The position numbers and the translations under genes were made by a program. From Adiantum capillus-veneris (taxonomy: Eukaryota > Streptophyta > Polypodiopsida > Polypodiales > Pteridaceae): 64,000 nt of DNA. Every line of letters starts with the position of its first letter. The stretch's first letter is position 1. The notes beneath the pieces were generated by a model. That model was given only the letters and a program-made list of their open reading frames with translations. It was not told the DNA's origin and searched no databases. This document shows, in pieces, positions 22,637 to 34,966 of this stretch. Location of the stretch: positions 82,780,843 through 82,844,842 of the forward strand of contig CM043950.1 of NCBI GenBank assembly GCA_014529385.2. The letters run 5' to 3'.

Positions 22637-25600
22637 CTTTTCTCACCGTTTCCCATAGCTCTTCAGGCCATTTTTCTTCCACAATGGGTGCATATGGTGG
22701 AAAACCCTTTAGTGATTCATCAGTTCTATTAGATACTACTCTTGCATCCTCTACATTAGGCAAGGATTTTATGTTGTCTATCTTGTCAGGTACCCGTTGT
22801 TCAGTTTTGATAGGTGTTTCATTGTTTGGTGGTTTGATTATTCTATGCTTCACTTCCATAGGTGGAGGATCTAGTAAGGCTGGTGTAGTTGCAATCAACT
22901 GCTTGCACATCTCTAGTCTCTGCTTTTCTATCTCTGGATATGGATATGTCATCCACCTTTGCTCTAGAGTCTGTTTGTTCTTAAATCTTGCTTCATAGGC
23001 TTGCAAGATTACATCTAAGGGTTCATTGACCTTATCTACCAATACTGACCCTCCTAAACTTTCTCGCCTTGGTCCCTCCGTCGATTTTAGAGAGTCAAAC
23101 TCTCTTTGCTGTTTAAGTTGCTCTCGAGCCATTGTTAGCTCAGCTTCTACCACTTTGTGTTTTCGTTCATGTCTAGATTTCATTTTCTCTCTTCGTTCTT
23201 TCCAAGGATTATCACGACTGATGCTAGACTTGTCAGTCTTGATTCCTCTTGATTTTCATCGTTACTCTTGGGCTGATTGTCATTTTTCCTTGTTTGAGCT
23301 CCCGTCAAGACCTTAACAAGAATTGTAGTTTCGTTTTCTGACCCTCCACTGGAAGGCAGTGCTCCCAGCATATTCAAAGTAGTCTTTGCTCCTTTGCTTA
23401 GGCTCTTAGGGCAATCAGGAATCAAGTGAGTAATTCCACACTCGGTGCAATATGCGTTGACCCTAATGATTTCATCATGAGGACAGTCTCTCAGCCACTG
23501 GTATCCACCACACTTGTAGCATGGTCCTTTAGGCTCTTGAGGTGCTCCTTGAGCTCCTCTTTGTTGGTGTGCATGCCTCTGCCCGCTCATGCCTCCGTTG
23601 GCTATGAACAACAATGTTCGTTCATCCAAGCTATATCTTCCTTCTCATGCTGCTTGTGCAGCAATTGGTGGTCCTGTATTTCCTATCATGCTCCATGGTT
23701 CTGTTGTAGAGGGATCTTCCGGTGGATAATAGACAGGGTTTGCAGCATATCCATTGGGATCTTCGTAATATACATGCATAGGCACCAAAGCCTTTTCTTC
23801 TGATTCAGTTATGATTGGTGTGTATCTTATGCCGACTCGTCATAATCCTGGTAGGGGTGGTTGTTTCCCAAACACTGGTTGTGGTCTTTCTACACCTACA
23901 AGTCCTGGTAGGTTGCCTGCTTGATACCTAGGCATCGGTGGAATTTGAGGAAATGCTACCTGAGCTTGGGGAGCGTAAGGTCTCTCTCTCACATATCCCT
24001 TGTTATAATAACATTCCTCCATCCCGTTTTTGTCCATTTTTTTTCAATAGCACACCACTTGGGCTATTTAGCCTGGGGTTTGGCGTACAAATTAATCTTT
24101 TTTAGCACTTCCTCTACAAGCTTCTCCTGGCTTACAGCTACTTCTCCTTTCGGTGTTGTCTTAATGGACTTGCTTCCACTTTGTTGTGAGTATGAATCGT
24201 CGTCAAGATCCTTGAATACACCCTCTTTGTAGACCGCGCAATTGTCTACAAGGTAAAGAGCCTCCTTAGTTAACTCATTTAACGTCGTGCTCCTCTTCAT
24301 ATGTAAGTCCTTCTAGAGATCTGCACTCCTCAGTCCTTGAATAAATATAATCATAAGTCTGGACTGAGTTGATAGTTCTTCCAGAGGGCAGAACTTAACA
24401 TATCTTTTTAGTCTTAGGGTTGCCTTTCTCACAGATTTCCCTTCTTTCTATTTGATTTTGTGGATTTGTGAGACAGTATTATGAGCTATTCCCCTTTGTG
24501 AGAATTCCTCAATAAACTCGTCAAACACCTCCTCCATAGACTCAAAGTCTCTTCGCTCCACAGAGTCAAACCAAGTAGCTGCATCATCCTCTAAGGTTAG
24601 TCCAAACCCTACAAATTGGCTAGGGAAATCTAACACCTCTTCAGATCTAATTACGCGCACAAGGGCTGCTACATGATCTCTCGGATCTCTATTTCCCGTG
24701 TATTTCTTGTTTACCCATTTTTGCACTTGAGAAGGCCTAATTCTACGATGGTCTACAAATCTCATCATTGGATCTCCACGTCCTAGTCGATATACCTCCT
24801 CTGGTGTTCTGTAGTGGCCAGGTTCCTCTCCTAGTGGTGCTCCTAAGCCATAATTTCTAACAGTTCTTACCAGAGATGGTTCATCCCTCCGAACTCGTTC
24901 TATGGGTGGTCTTCCAGGCTCTGTTGACCCTTGAGTCTTTGTCTTACTCTCTCCTTGATATCATGAATAGAGTGGTGGTTCTTGTAAATCCCTTAGCCCT
25001 CGTGCGGCTTGATAACCATCTCGATTTTGGCTTGTTCTAATGTTGCACTCTGTCGAAGCCATGCCTGCAATGATGGTTGGGTAGCTGGTTGGTCGTGGTA
25101 GTTGAACGTCAGTTGTCGGGTAGAATGTGAGGCCACGTCACACTCTTCTGAAAATGGATTTGTCGATTTGCTAGGGGTGTAGGTGGCTCTTGGCATTTCT
25201 TCGGGGGCATATGTTGATGCTCCTGGAACCATTGCCTTTTTTACCTCCTTTGGGAGAACACATGTGTATTCTCGCCCGTACCTATCAAAACAAAAACAAT
25301 ATCCTTCCCCATAGCAATTTCATAAGAGAATAAGTAAAGAACCTTGTCTTTGCTTAATTCGTTTGGGTAGGGTTCTTTGCATCAGAAGTAAGAGACTATT
25401 CCCTCGCTCTCATGCTTGTAAATCCCCACGTTCTCATTAAAGGTTGAGACCCTGGTTGTTTTCTTATCATACATAAAAAGCGCTCCAGGTCGATCAATGT
25501 TTGGAGGCGGTTATTGGGTTTCTGAAACCATTTTACCTTTCGCCATGTTATCTCCATATCTGTTGTAATCCTCAGAGTTGCTAACTATCAGATAGTGGTT

Positions 25601-26028
25601 CCCCTTTTCGTCTCAGAATCTATCTCCATCATCATAGACTCGAATTATCTCCAATCTCTAAGCCGGTCTTTCTTCAATACAAATACACGTGCGTCCTCGA
25701 TAGAGTCTGAATAAACTAAGGCTCCCCTCGAGTTTGTTCCTTCTAAGAAGATTACAGTGAACCTAGAACTGTTCAATGGATTTAGGGAGGTGCTTCCCCC
25801 TGGCATTGGTCCTTCATAGGAGACACCTCCTGGCTGTTGACTACACATCATGAAGAAGGACTTGTCTGACGAAGTGTCAGTATCACTACCCTCCTCAATA
25901 ATCGGTGCTAGTGGATCTAGCCTTGCTTGAGTTACACTCTCTTCAATGGACGTGATGCTTACTTGACTTTTGACACTTTTAGCTCCTGACTTAAAAAACG
26001 CTCCTGACCTTAAATACATAAGACTCAA
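22629..26028 (-). pseudogene. gag region of a pol-less LTR retrotransposon
   Basis: Seven minus-strand frames follow one another in the order of a plant gypsy Gag. 25645-26028 is an N-terminal segment with SITSIEESV…RLDPLAPIIEEGSDTD. 24448-24768 is the Retrotrans_gag core (GFGLTLEDDAATWF…FIEEFSQRG). 24064-24300 is a C-terminal capsid part. 23180-23629 has two zinc knuckles of the form CX2CX3HX4C; in the first (CYKCGGYQWLRDC) Gln stands at the His position. 22629-23183 is a charged, helix-prone tail. At least four frameshifts and several stops occur. Gag forms the virus-like particle. No protease, reverse transcriptase or integrase follows; the sequence breaks at 22636 against the LTR fragment. 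Confidence 0.75.
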
Positions 26029-26029
26029 A

Positions 26030-27700
26030 CCTGTATTGCAAACTTAAAGCTTACCTGGACTTCTCCTGCCTGCTCAGCTATGTGATGATCTCCTTCTAGA
26101 ATCTACACATGTATGGTTAGTCTGTTCACAAGAGTTTCCTTGAACCAAGAAAAAATCTTTCAATCATGTACATCAATCAATTTTCTACGACAACTGATCA
26201 GTCTTAGCCAATTTTTGTTTTTCTCCTCAATGGGTGTTTCAGGGTCTTCTGGTGGTCCAATTTCAAATGTTAAATGAGGGCTGGGGTCTATGTGACAAGT
26301 ATGTCCTAACTGTATAGGCACAATTTGCGTTCTGAATCACCCCTTTGTGAGTCTATCACAATAGACTGACAAATTCCTCGGTATAAGTCAATTTAAAATT
26401 GTGACTTCACCTTTGGGTTCCCCTTATTCTCTAGAGTCTATCCCTCAAGTTTTATGAAATTTGGACACTTGGTTTGGGTTTTGGGCCAATTTTAGTGTTT
26501 TTGTCAGAGCCTGATTCTCTATCTGGGCCTTAGATTCACTTTCACTGATCTAAACACCTTGAAATTGGGTGTGTATGCTATTTAGGCTCTACTAAAGCTA
26601 TCCCTAGGAGGGATTTGAAGAATAAGGTCCCTAGCCCCTACTTTTCCAGTCTATCGCGATAGACTGACAAATTTCTCCAGTGTTGGCCTTTTTCACAAGT
26701 TCTCTCCATAGCTGGTTTCCCCACTCCCTGTATAGTGCATTGACAAGCTTGTGCATTGTTTGGACATTTGTTCAAAGCCTTCTTGACACTATGTCTCTGA
26801 ATTCAGACTCTAACACCAGTCTTGAGGTTTGGTGGTCAAGATGGTGTCCAAATTCACTCAATTTTTGTGAGCACCCTTGTATGGATGTGTTCAACCTGTG
26901 GTATAAAGGGTTTTTCCAGATTGTTAGTATATCTCCAAATGACTAGTCTATTGCAATAGACTCACCAGAGAGCAACTGGGATGTGATTTTTTTACTGTTT
27001 TTGGACAGTTGTGTTCCCTGTGCCCATATAAGTCTATCCCTTGAGTTTCACTGAATTTGGACTCATTTGGACCTTGGACTCAAACACTTGACAAATTTCA
27101 CTTTTTTATGACAAATTAACAACTCAAATGCACTTAAAGTGATGCAAATTTGATGATACTTCAACTTAAGCTTGTGAATATCAGTTGTACATCATGACAC
27201 AATATGTTTACCCCAGGCTAGTGGTTATATCTCTTTTTGGCCTCTCTAGGTTCACTTAGTGTTTTCTTATGGCAATCCATTGTTTCTTTTTGTTGGTTTT
27301 GGTCGCAATTTTAACGTTTTCTCAAGCGTTGGATCATAAATCCAAATGTCTACTCTATTCACACCCTTAAACATTATATGGTGTGGGTTTTGCTTTCAAG
27401 GCAAGCAAACAGCCTCATTGTTTCTTCTTTTTGTTTGTTTTGCATTTTTTACAGCATTTTTCTACACTATTTCTACACAACCATATCAAACACTCAAAAC
27501 CATAAAACCATAACTCCACATTATCCTACCTAACTACATCTAAATACTCACAGAACCTCGGCAAGACACAGGCTTCCTGGCTATCCACTAGACCTCACGA
27601 TACCCTCTCCTGGATCTTGTTCTAAAATTTTAAGCTCTCTCTAGTCGAAACTAAAGTAAGCTAACCATCACACCAGTGATGTAGATCTTCCTACTTAAGG
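26030..27700 (-). other. Untranslated leader with three palindromes at about 297-bp spacing
   Basis: Between the primer site (27708-27725) and gag (from 26028) on the minus strand. AGTCTAT…ATAGACT palindromes occur at 26350-26367, 26648-26665 and 26945-26962. Companion phrases such as AGTCTATCCCT…GAATTTGGAC at about 26435 and 27031 lie two periods apart, so this is a decayed tandem repeat of about 297 bases. No gene is supported. Confidence 0.7.
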
Positions 27701-27707
27701 TCTTGTG

Positions 27708-27725
27708 TCCCTGGTAGTGGCGCCA
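27708..27725 (-). promoter_or_regulatory. Primer binding site, tRNA-Asp type
   Basis: On the minus strand the sequence TGGCGCCACTACCAGGGA directly follows the LTR end. Athila/Tat-like plant gypsy elements use a tRNA-Asp primer site beginning TGGCGCC, and this matches with a few differences. It marks the start of the internal region of the minus-strand element. Confidence 0.7.
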
Positions 27726-27726
27726 A

Positions 27727-27826
27727 TTTTTTAGTTCAACCTACTCCCCTGTTCATTCTCACAAGCACGACATAGACAACATACTTGTCATCTGTTGACA
27801 CAACTAACCCGTAGGTGCACAGAGGC
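27727..27826 (-). mobile_element. LTR 3' tail (inverted relative to 22023-22636)
   Basis: Reverse complement of 53701-53803: GCCTCTGTGCACCTACGG … GGGGAGTAGGTTGA. It ends next to the primer binding site, as an LTR end should. Together with 22023-22636 it makes up one LTR, but in opposite orientations. Confidence 0.8.
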
Positions 27827-27829
27827 CAG

Positions 27830-28226
27830 CACCTTTCTCCGAGTTGAACTTGAATAAGCCACCAGGGGATTTATACGCTAAATAATTTCAAGGGGATGAT
27901 GGTTCAGTTGCATCAGAATATAGCAGACCCGGGGCGGTCAGTAGTCTTGAGTATACTATATCACGTGCGTTCAAGACTCCAAAGATAAACCCCCTGTATA
28001 CATTTTATGGGTATTAATTAGATGGTCTATTTAAGATTTATGGTTCTTTGAATATATGTCATATGTAAGTATAGTTTTAGTTGAATTAAATTGTTATCTC
28101 CCCTACTGTATTCATACCTAATATAGCCAACAAAGATCACAATATTTACACCAACGACTAATGTGCAAGAAAAATATAACAATTGGAGCATGAATACAAG
28201 TGGATTTTGCTCATGTGAACACCAAT

Positions 28227-28269
<43 letters not shown>

Positions 28270-29929
28270 CACATGCTTGTGTGGATTGTTGTGTACACTC
28301 ATCTAAGGTATTTAGAGGATCTTGTAAGGAACCTTCTCCCTTTGTGGTATCCCTCTTTCCTTGTCGTGCTTGTGTGGTTTGTTTTCTTGTTTCCTTTGTT
28401 TTTGGTAAAGAACATTTTCTATTATTTTGTTTTCATTTGTGTATTGAGTCCTTGCTAGCGAGTGTGTGTGTTGTCTACTTCCGTGTTGACATGTATGTGT
28501 GCTAGAGCTACAGGATTTCTTGTGTATGTGTTTGGGATTGCTTCAAGATTATATAGTAAAGGCTTGGCATCTTCTCCACAAGATCGTGGACTTTCAAGAC
28601 TCTTGCATAAAACAAAAATATATGCCTTGAGATGATTGTCCATACACAAGCTGGAAATAACCAACTTCTCGATCTTTAGTAGCACAAAGATGTATAAATT
28701 AGTATTACGTAGATCAAATAATACATGGAAATGCCTAGCAATCCAAAAGAACATCTTGGTCACAAACTTAAGGATGATATGATAATTTGTGTACACCCTT
28801 CAACAAAAAAATTGTCATAATTACCACCTATTAAAATGATAGTATGTGTGGCACACATATATACATACAAACATAGTTACCTACATACTTATATGTGTAC
28901 ATCCATACTTCTACATGGGTGTGCACACACTTGCTCACTTGTTTTTTATTCATCTTGTGAAAATTCCTGCAAAGAAATTATAGTGGGATATCAAAAGTCT
29001 CTTTGTGTCTGAGAATTTAGCGAGAAAACATTATATTTGATTAATTCAAGCACGCACACTACTTATCATTTTAGCAATATATAGAAGATATGCAATAATG
29101 GATGAACCATAAATAGTGTTCATAAGAAATTCGGCCATGCATTATCAAGGAGTAAGCTCAAGCAAATTAGGAAGCCATGACTAAGCCATAAAGAGCATTT
29201 GAAAAGTGCGACCACTCCTAAGGAGGTATGAGAATGAATGTCAAAAGTAAGACCTAGTAAGTTGAGAGCTAGATTCATTCAAAGATTATCAACTCATTAC
29301 ATGACAATAAGTACAAATGACAATATCATTCGGATTGACATATGTATATAACTGATACAAAAGCTTGACAGTGAGTAACTTGGGCATTGACAATAGTGAT
29401 TGGCTTAAGCTTCTTATATCATTAGATGATATCAATTGTTCTTTAGTACACCTTTTCAAAATGCAAAAAGATCAAGCATACTTAGCAAACTTGATTGTTC
29501 AATCATAGCAAATAACATCTCATTGCGTCGATTGCATCTCCATGGGGACTCCTTTTAGCTTCCTATTTAAAAAAAAAGGAATTTCATTACATTAATAATC
29601 ATTGTTTCACATAATTCAAACAAATGAAAAAATTGATTTTTAAAATTTAATATGCTCTCTTTAAGCAAAAAAAAACCATAATCATACACAACCAAGTAAA
29701 ACCAAAACACAATACATTGATGAGATGGCTACTTGAACACTATGAAGACACTCTAAGTCTTCAATCTTTGAACAAAAGTGTTAAATGCTTTCATGTCTCC
29801 TTCATCTAACAAGTACTTTCCTGTTGTGCTATTATAAGAGAGATGTGTCAAAGCAATGACACTACAAATCCCAACAAAGTTAGTGTCTATCAAGTCATAT
29901 GTAAACATTCTTACTCCCTTAGCCTTGTT
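27830..29929. other. No gene seen; GA microsatellite
   Basis: AT-rich, no supported coding region. A 60-codon frame at 27835-28015 (+) is nearly open but matches nothing I recognise. A GA microsatellite lies at 28231-28265. Confidence 0.5.
28231..28265. repeat. (GA)n microsatellite
   Basis: About 35 bases of GA dinucleotide. Confidence 0.96.
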
Positions 29930-32050
29930 TTACCAATTCAATTGTAACTCTAGATCTTGAGGTCGATCTCCAAGATCAATTGCATCTTTAAACTCTATAA
30001 CTCTATTGTTTACCTTCTTACGCATTCGTTGAACTCGCCCAAGATACCATGAAGCTTTGCTGGCTACTTTATTATTTTTCATGGTCCAACCACATTTCTT
30101 TGGGTCCTCAAAAAGAACAGCACAATCACATCCGATGCTTAAATACAAGTCATTTTTTATGGTCATAGAGCTTGCTTCATAAAAAACTCCTTGGCGTACT
30201 CGTAGAAGCCTATCTTTTGATAAAAATGGTGTTTTGTTCAATTGGATAACCAAGGAAGTTTTATAAATGCATCTTCCTTCAAATTCAACAAGCGGAGAAA
30301 ACTTTTTTCTTGATGACATATCGGAATCTCAATTCCATTCTCTTCAGTATTGGAGGAAACATTATCACATGATGGACTTGTTATCTCAGCACCACATGTG
30401 ATACTTTCTTCATCACTTGACTCATCAAAATCATGACGTTCGAGCATAGATTTGAACTGTTCAGACCATGGGCTACTCCACCAAAGTCTATTGCATTCCC
30501 TTGGTTGGTGGATTCCAAACATATTCAATAAACCTTGCACTTCATAGAGACCTTTTTTAAGTGCATCATTAACATCATTGTTTGAAGCTATGGATGAATA
30601 ATCTACCATATTCGCAACTACCTTGCTTGCTACCTTGTTAAGCTACACCCACACATGCTCTTGCTTCCTATGTGCTCGCGAGAAGATCAGCCCAGTTGGA
30701 TCAGCTTGATGTTCAAATACAATGTTGAGATAATTGGCTGCGTGTAATAAATCTGCAAAGTCATATGCCAATTCTAGTCCAATCATTCCCCCAACTTTAC
30801 TAAAAAATTTCTCAGTTGCATATGTACCTGTTAAATGCAAAGGGCACTTCAATCTTGGATATTGATCTCGGAATAGTACCATCAATAGTACAACAAAACA
30901 GCAAGATATTAGAATGTCACTGAAGGATTCCATGCTAACAAAGTTTTTCTTCAAATTCAGTTGATTGTGGTTTTGTATCCAGCATCTCCATAGCATGAAG
31001 AAAAAAGCCACCTTTGCTGCATTCTTCATCCTTTCCCAAAAAATACGATAAGGATTCAACAAAATGTCAATATAATCAGCAACAATGCATAAATAGACTT
31101 CAGTCCCAAGAGTCCTTTCACGTCGAAAATTTGTGTCCTCTCTTAGCTTTTTTAGGCAATTTTGGACTTGTCGCGAAGCAATCCTTTGAGAAGCTACCCA
31201 ATTTTGACGGTCGTCTCTTTTTAGGTCCTCCTTCCTCAATTGGTGGAAGTCAAATAACATGTTGTCATACACCATAATTACGTGATTCAAAGAGATCACT
31301 TCCATCCCCAACATTAAAGATTGACTTGCATTGTCTAAATGATTGATGAGCTTTTTCTCATTGTGAATAAAATCTTGATCATGTAAACCATAAACCTGTC
31401 CACCTAAGTAGTGAGCTTTGAATATCCATCCTTCCCAATCTACCTTGAAAGGAATTTTAGGAACCTTCAAGTAATCTTGTAACATCAGCTTTCTTCGTCT
31501 ACTGTCTCCATCAGAAGCATGACCAATAATAGGTCCCAAAAAACTTTCCACATTCTCCTTCCACAAGAGCTCTATATCGCTCCATTGAGTCTTCACAAAC
31601 GAAGAATTGAACCTGTTGCATGTCACTTGTACCACCAACACCATGCGTGGAAGCATGTCATGCAAAGGATTTCATATAAGAACTCTTGCATAGTGCCCCA
31701 TCTCACAATTTTTGAATGCATTGATGATATTCTCATATCCAGCACTACCATCATTCACCTTAACAACAAACCTAGACTTGCAAGTATGCCCTTCCTTTGG
31801 ACCACAAAATCCAAGTATCACATCCTCCTTTGCAAGATACCTAAAGTATACGACAAATAAAATAATAATAAAAATATATATCACGTCAATTTTATTATTA
31901 TCGTAATATCAAGGAGTAGAAACTAACCTTACAGTCTTCTTTACCACCGTTTTGTCCTCAACGATCAAAACTGGAACTTTTGATGTAATTCCATGTTTCC
32001 TCATGGCATCTGCATATAGCCTTGCAACCTTGGAGAAAATATAAGCATGT
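29930..32050 (-). pseudogene. Transposase-like protein of uncertain DNA-transposon family
   Basis: Reading downward: an exon ending KTVVKKTV (about 32050-31927), a short intron (donor GTTAGT, acceptor TTTAG), then YLAKEDVILGFCGPKEGH (31840), a 340-residue frame (30643-31665), then C-terminal parts at 30238-30609 and 29930-30319. The long frame has GHASDGDSRRR, HDQDFIHNEKKLINHLD and LTGTYATEKFFSKVGG. These motif blocks recur in large transposon-like proteins of mosses, ferns and some animals, and their Asp, Asp and Glu could form an RNase H-like catalytic triad. That is inference. The gene is broken by TGA at about 31671, TAG at 30643 and a frameshift in 30238-30319. It ends with WYLGRVQRMRKKV…LQLNW, a plausible natural C-terminus. 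Confidence 0.6.
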
Positions 32051-32053
32051 CCT

Positions 32054-32160
32054 GAGAATGCTGAAAAACACTGAGTATTGGCTGCTATGAGGCTACGTTT
32101 TTGCTGCTGTACCTGAGGGCTGTAAACTATGGTTAGCTATGGCGACAGGGTACTGAAAAA
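32054..32160 (+). repeat. Fragment of repeat R
   Basis: About 107 bases matching 34195-34300 (GAGAATGCTGAAAAACAC… to GACAGGGTACTGAAAA). It sits between the transposase-like gene and the coiled-coil gag-like frame. It may be the remains of the second LTR of that minus-strand element. Confidence 0.7.
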
Positions 32161-33205
32161 TCCTTACATACATACTTTTCAGCTTTTCATGAAAAATTCG
32201 CATACATTTGTGCTCATTCATGAGTGAAACGTGCTCAACGTACAATATGTCATGCCTAAGAAAAGGGATCACATAAAAACGTTGATTAGAATACAGGAAA
32301 CAATCACGAATGAAACACTCGTACAATGCGTGCGTATCAATCATGCGAACACATAATACTTGCTGTGAGGGTTCTTTGGACCTAGGCCCGAGAGCCAAGA
32401 TCAGTTCTTCTTGAATGATCGAATCGTCCATGGGGGTTCTTTGGACCTCGACTCGAAAGCCAAGATCGGTTCTTCATGATTGATCGATTCTACAACAAGG
32501 TTAGCTTCGCTAGAAAAAGAATCAACTAACACATCATCCTTGTGAAAAATCACATCTTCTTTATGCAACTCATCATGCTTGTGAGAAATCACATCTTGAT
32601 CATGCAAAACATCATGCTTGTCATTGGCATCCAAATCATCATGCTTATCTTTGTCATCCAAGTCATCATGCTTGTCATTCAAATCATCATGCTTATCATG
32701 TTCAATCAAATCATCATCATGCTTCACACAATCATGCAAAAGCCTGTGTGTCATGCTTTGGAGAAGAAGAGACTGAGAGAGTCTCCTTTTCCCGATCCTG
32801 TTGAATCTATGCCTGCATTTGAGAAAAAAGTTGCAACATCTCTTGCATTCTTGCTTTGGTCTCGCGGTCATATTCCACTTGTCTTGCTTTGGCTTCCAAG
32901 CGGGCTTGCTCACTATCACGCGCTATGGCTGCCATTCTTTCTTGGTACTGACGCTCGATGGTTGCCATCTTTTCTTCGTGGTCACGCTCTATTTCTGCTT
33001 TTCGTTTTGCATCTTTTTCTTTGTCTTCTAACTTCTTGTCCATCATCCTCTTGTCGAAAGCCTCCATAGGAGTTAGTGCAATCCTTGTCGTAGATGAAAA
33101 AGGGGGAGGGTCAAAAAAACCTCCTGGTGGGGAAAAGTCTTCTTCGCCTCTCTCATGCTCACCACCTCCAAGCGAAGTATCCATTCCACTTCGAGTGATG
33201 ATCAT
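32093..33205 (-). pseudogene. gag-like coiled-coil protein of an LTR element
   Basis: The frame starts MIITRSGMD at 33205, a start typical of plant gypsy Gag, and continues with a proline-rich stretch and a long charged helix (residues 50-130, KRMMDKKLEDKEKDAKRK and onward) that should form a coiled coil. A stop at 32807 ends it. A second frame (32401-32919) carries a His/Asp/Lys repeat (KHDDLDDKD-like), and a third (32093-32431) follows after a 65-base tandem duplication at 32371-32500 (GGACCT…GAGCCAAGATC twice). It has its own primer site upstream (33717-33728). No pol genes are present. Confidence 0.55.
32560..32750 (-). repeat. Imperfect minisatellite coding for KHDDL repeats
   Basis: On the plus strand the phrase ATCATGCTTGTCAT or close variants recur about eight times at 15-24 base steps. 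On the minus strand it is read as repeats of KHDDLDD. The period stays a multiple of three in most steps, so the repeat expanded under a reading frame. Confidence 0.75.
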
Positions 33206-33716
33206 TCTGAATTCGTGGATTATTGTGGGTTATTGGGGGTTCTTGGGTTCTTAAGTTCACGAGGAACTTTGATTCTTGGGAGTTTTGGTTCTTAAGTCCA
33301 CGAGCAACTTGGGTTCTTGTGAGTCTTCAGTTCTTGAGTTCTTGAGGTTCTTGAGGTTTTTGAGGGTTTCTTTCGCTTGAAAACTGCGTTTGAGAAGGAT
33401 CTTCTCTTCACCCGAGCTCTACTCCTTTCCACAGGCGCACCCCTTGGCGGCCTTGTGCTCACACCAAGGTTGCTTTTTCCCACCTCACATGGATTGGCCG
33501 GCCGCTAAGTGCACGGTCCGCTCTCAATGAGTGCAAAGAGACACAAGGGGAAGCTGGACAAGCCCTTCTTTCCTCGGATTCCTGTCACTCTTCAAAAACA
33601 CGATTAGGAATCGACACGCCCAAGCGAACTTGGGTTCTTGCGACCTTAACAAGCAAAAAAAAATTATGTGGTTCTTGTGGTTCTTTCCTTGAGTGATAGA
33701 GAACACTGCCAAAGCT

Positions 33717-33728
33717 CTGATACCAATG
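33717..33728 (-). promoter_or_regulatory. Primer binding site, initiator tRNA-Met type
   Basis: The minus strand reads TTACATTGGTATCAGAGC: an LTR-like end (TTACA) followed by TGGTATCAGAGC, the standard primer site complementary to plant initiator tRNA-Met. It lies about 510 bases upstream of the MIITRSG frame on the same strand and so marks the left end of a 5' LTR occupying 33731 and onward (plus-strand end TGTAAGGTG). Confidence 0.8.
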
Positions 33729-33911
33729 TAAGGTGCAGCGGAATGATTGTTTGCGCTTTGCTCAAGATGAGTACTCCAAACTGTGCTCAAGGTTCCTTTT
33801 AGTCCTTATGGAAGGGAGAGCCTTCCCTTCTTAATGGAAAGTGCTATGATCACAACAAAATGAATGGACACTGTGCGTGCAAGTGTATGAGACCGAGAGA
33901 TAGAGAGAGAA

Positions 33912-34690
33912 GAGAGATACAACACCAGAGACGTTGTAAAACCCTCCTCCAAAGGCCCCACTCTCGTCAGCGAGAGTGGTCTACTTTTGATTGCACAAAG
34001 GCGTACAATGATGATGCATGGACTGATGCAACTCATGACTATGTCGGTGATGACGATGAAGACTTTACGGCTGAAATCGATGCTCTTCTATCTGCTATCC
34101 CCAAGGAGTCTATGGCTGAAAATCTGGGAGAACTGGGGCTGAAATCTGCAAACTTTGGGGTTGTTTTCATATGGCTGAGGTTGCGTTTTGAGAATGCTGA
34201 AAAACGTTGAGTATTGGCTGCTATCAGGCTGCGTTCTTGCTGTTGGACCTGAGGGCTGCAAATGTTGGTTAGCTACGGCGACAGGGTACTGAAAACGTTG
34301 ACTATTCCTACGACTGAAAATTGAAAAACGTTGCTCCTCTTGAGGGCTGAATCGCTGACTGTAGAGGGTTGAAAAACACTGTTTGTAGAGGGCGATAGCA
34401 AGAGGCTAGAGTCAGAGACTGTGGTGATGTGCTGCCATAGAAGATGGCGATGATCCAAGATGAAAACGTTGCGGCTGATGTGTGGCAAGGATGGGGACCA
34501 AAAACGCTAGGGGTTTGTGTTGGGGTTCTGGTGAGAAGGTGTTTGTTGAGCATGTGCTCCTGCTGCCTCTTCTGCCAGAAAGTGCTAACTTGGGTTGGCT
34601 TATATATCAACTTAGCAAAATTGCCCTACCTAATTTTGTTGGGAAGTCACTTAAAAATAATAAGTGAAAAATACCAAAAATAGGGAAAAT
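33912..34690 (+). repeat. Dispersed repeat R, third copy with downstream LTR-like part
   Basis: 33912-34210 matches 1-299 and 610-908. The rest, to about 34690, matches 909-1330 with a 70-base insertion near 34215-34320. Its left edge touches the primer binding site at 33717-33728, so part of it may be a minus-strand LTR. The short hairpin ACTCTCG/CGAGAGT is retained at 33960. Confidence 0.7.
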
Positions 34691-34966
34691 AGGCTAAATG
34701 CACTGGAAAATTCCCCTAAATGAATCTGATGGATTCTAAAGGGAATACTGTTGATCATGCTGTGTACTGAAACCAGAGGATATGCATCCATACCAAGTGA
34801 CTGGGCATGCACGGTCTACGAATAGACTCACAAAAGTGCCAGATCACTTCTAAATCTAGACTCACTAAACACACTGACTGAACCCTGATCATGCTGCAGC
34901 TTGTCCACGGACACATAGGGTTGGATGTGTCACGTGACAAAAAGCTTGGCATTGTATCCTTATTTA

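Noticed and set aside
27708-27725. tRNA-Asp gene suggested by TGGCGCC
   Set aside because: Lies exactly at an LTR end, so it is a primer site; no tRNA body is present.
27835-28015. Nearly open plus-strand frame after the inverted LTR tail
   Set aside because: One stop, no recognised domain and no splice signals; too weak to call a gene.
28200-28505. Frame containing REREREREREE from the GA repeat
   Set aside because: Microsatellite artefact.
33717-33728. tRNA gene suggested by GGTATCAGAGC
   Set aside because: It is only the primer binding site complement; no cloverleaf surrounds it.
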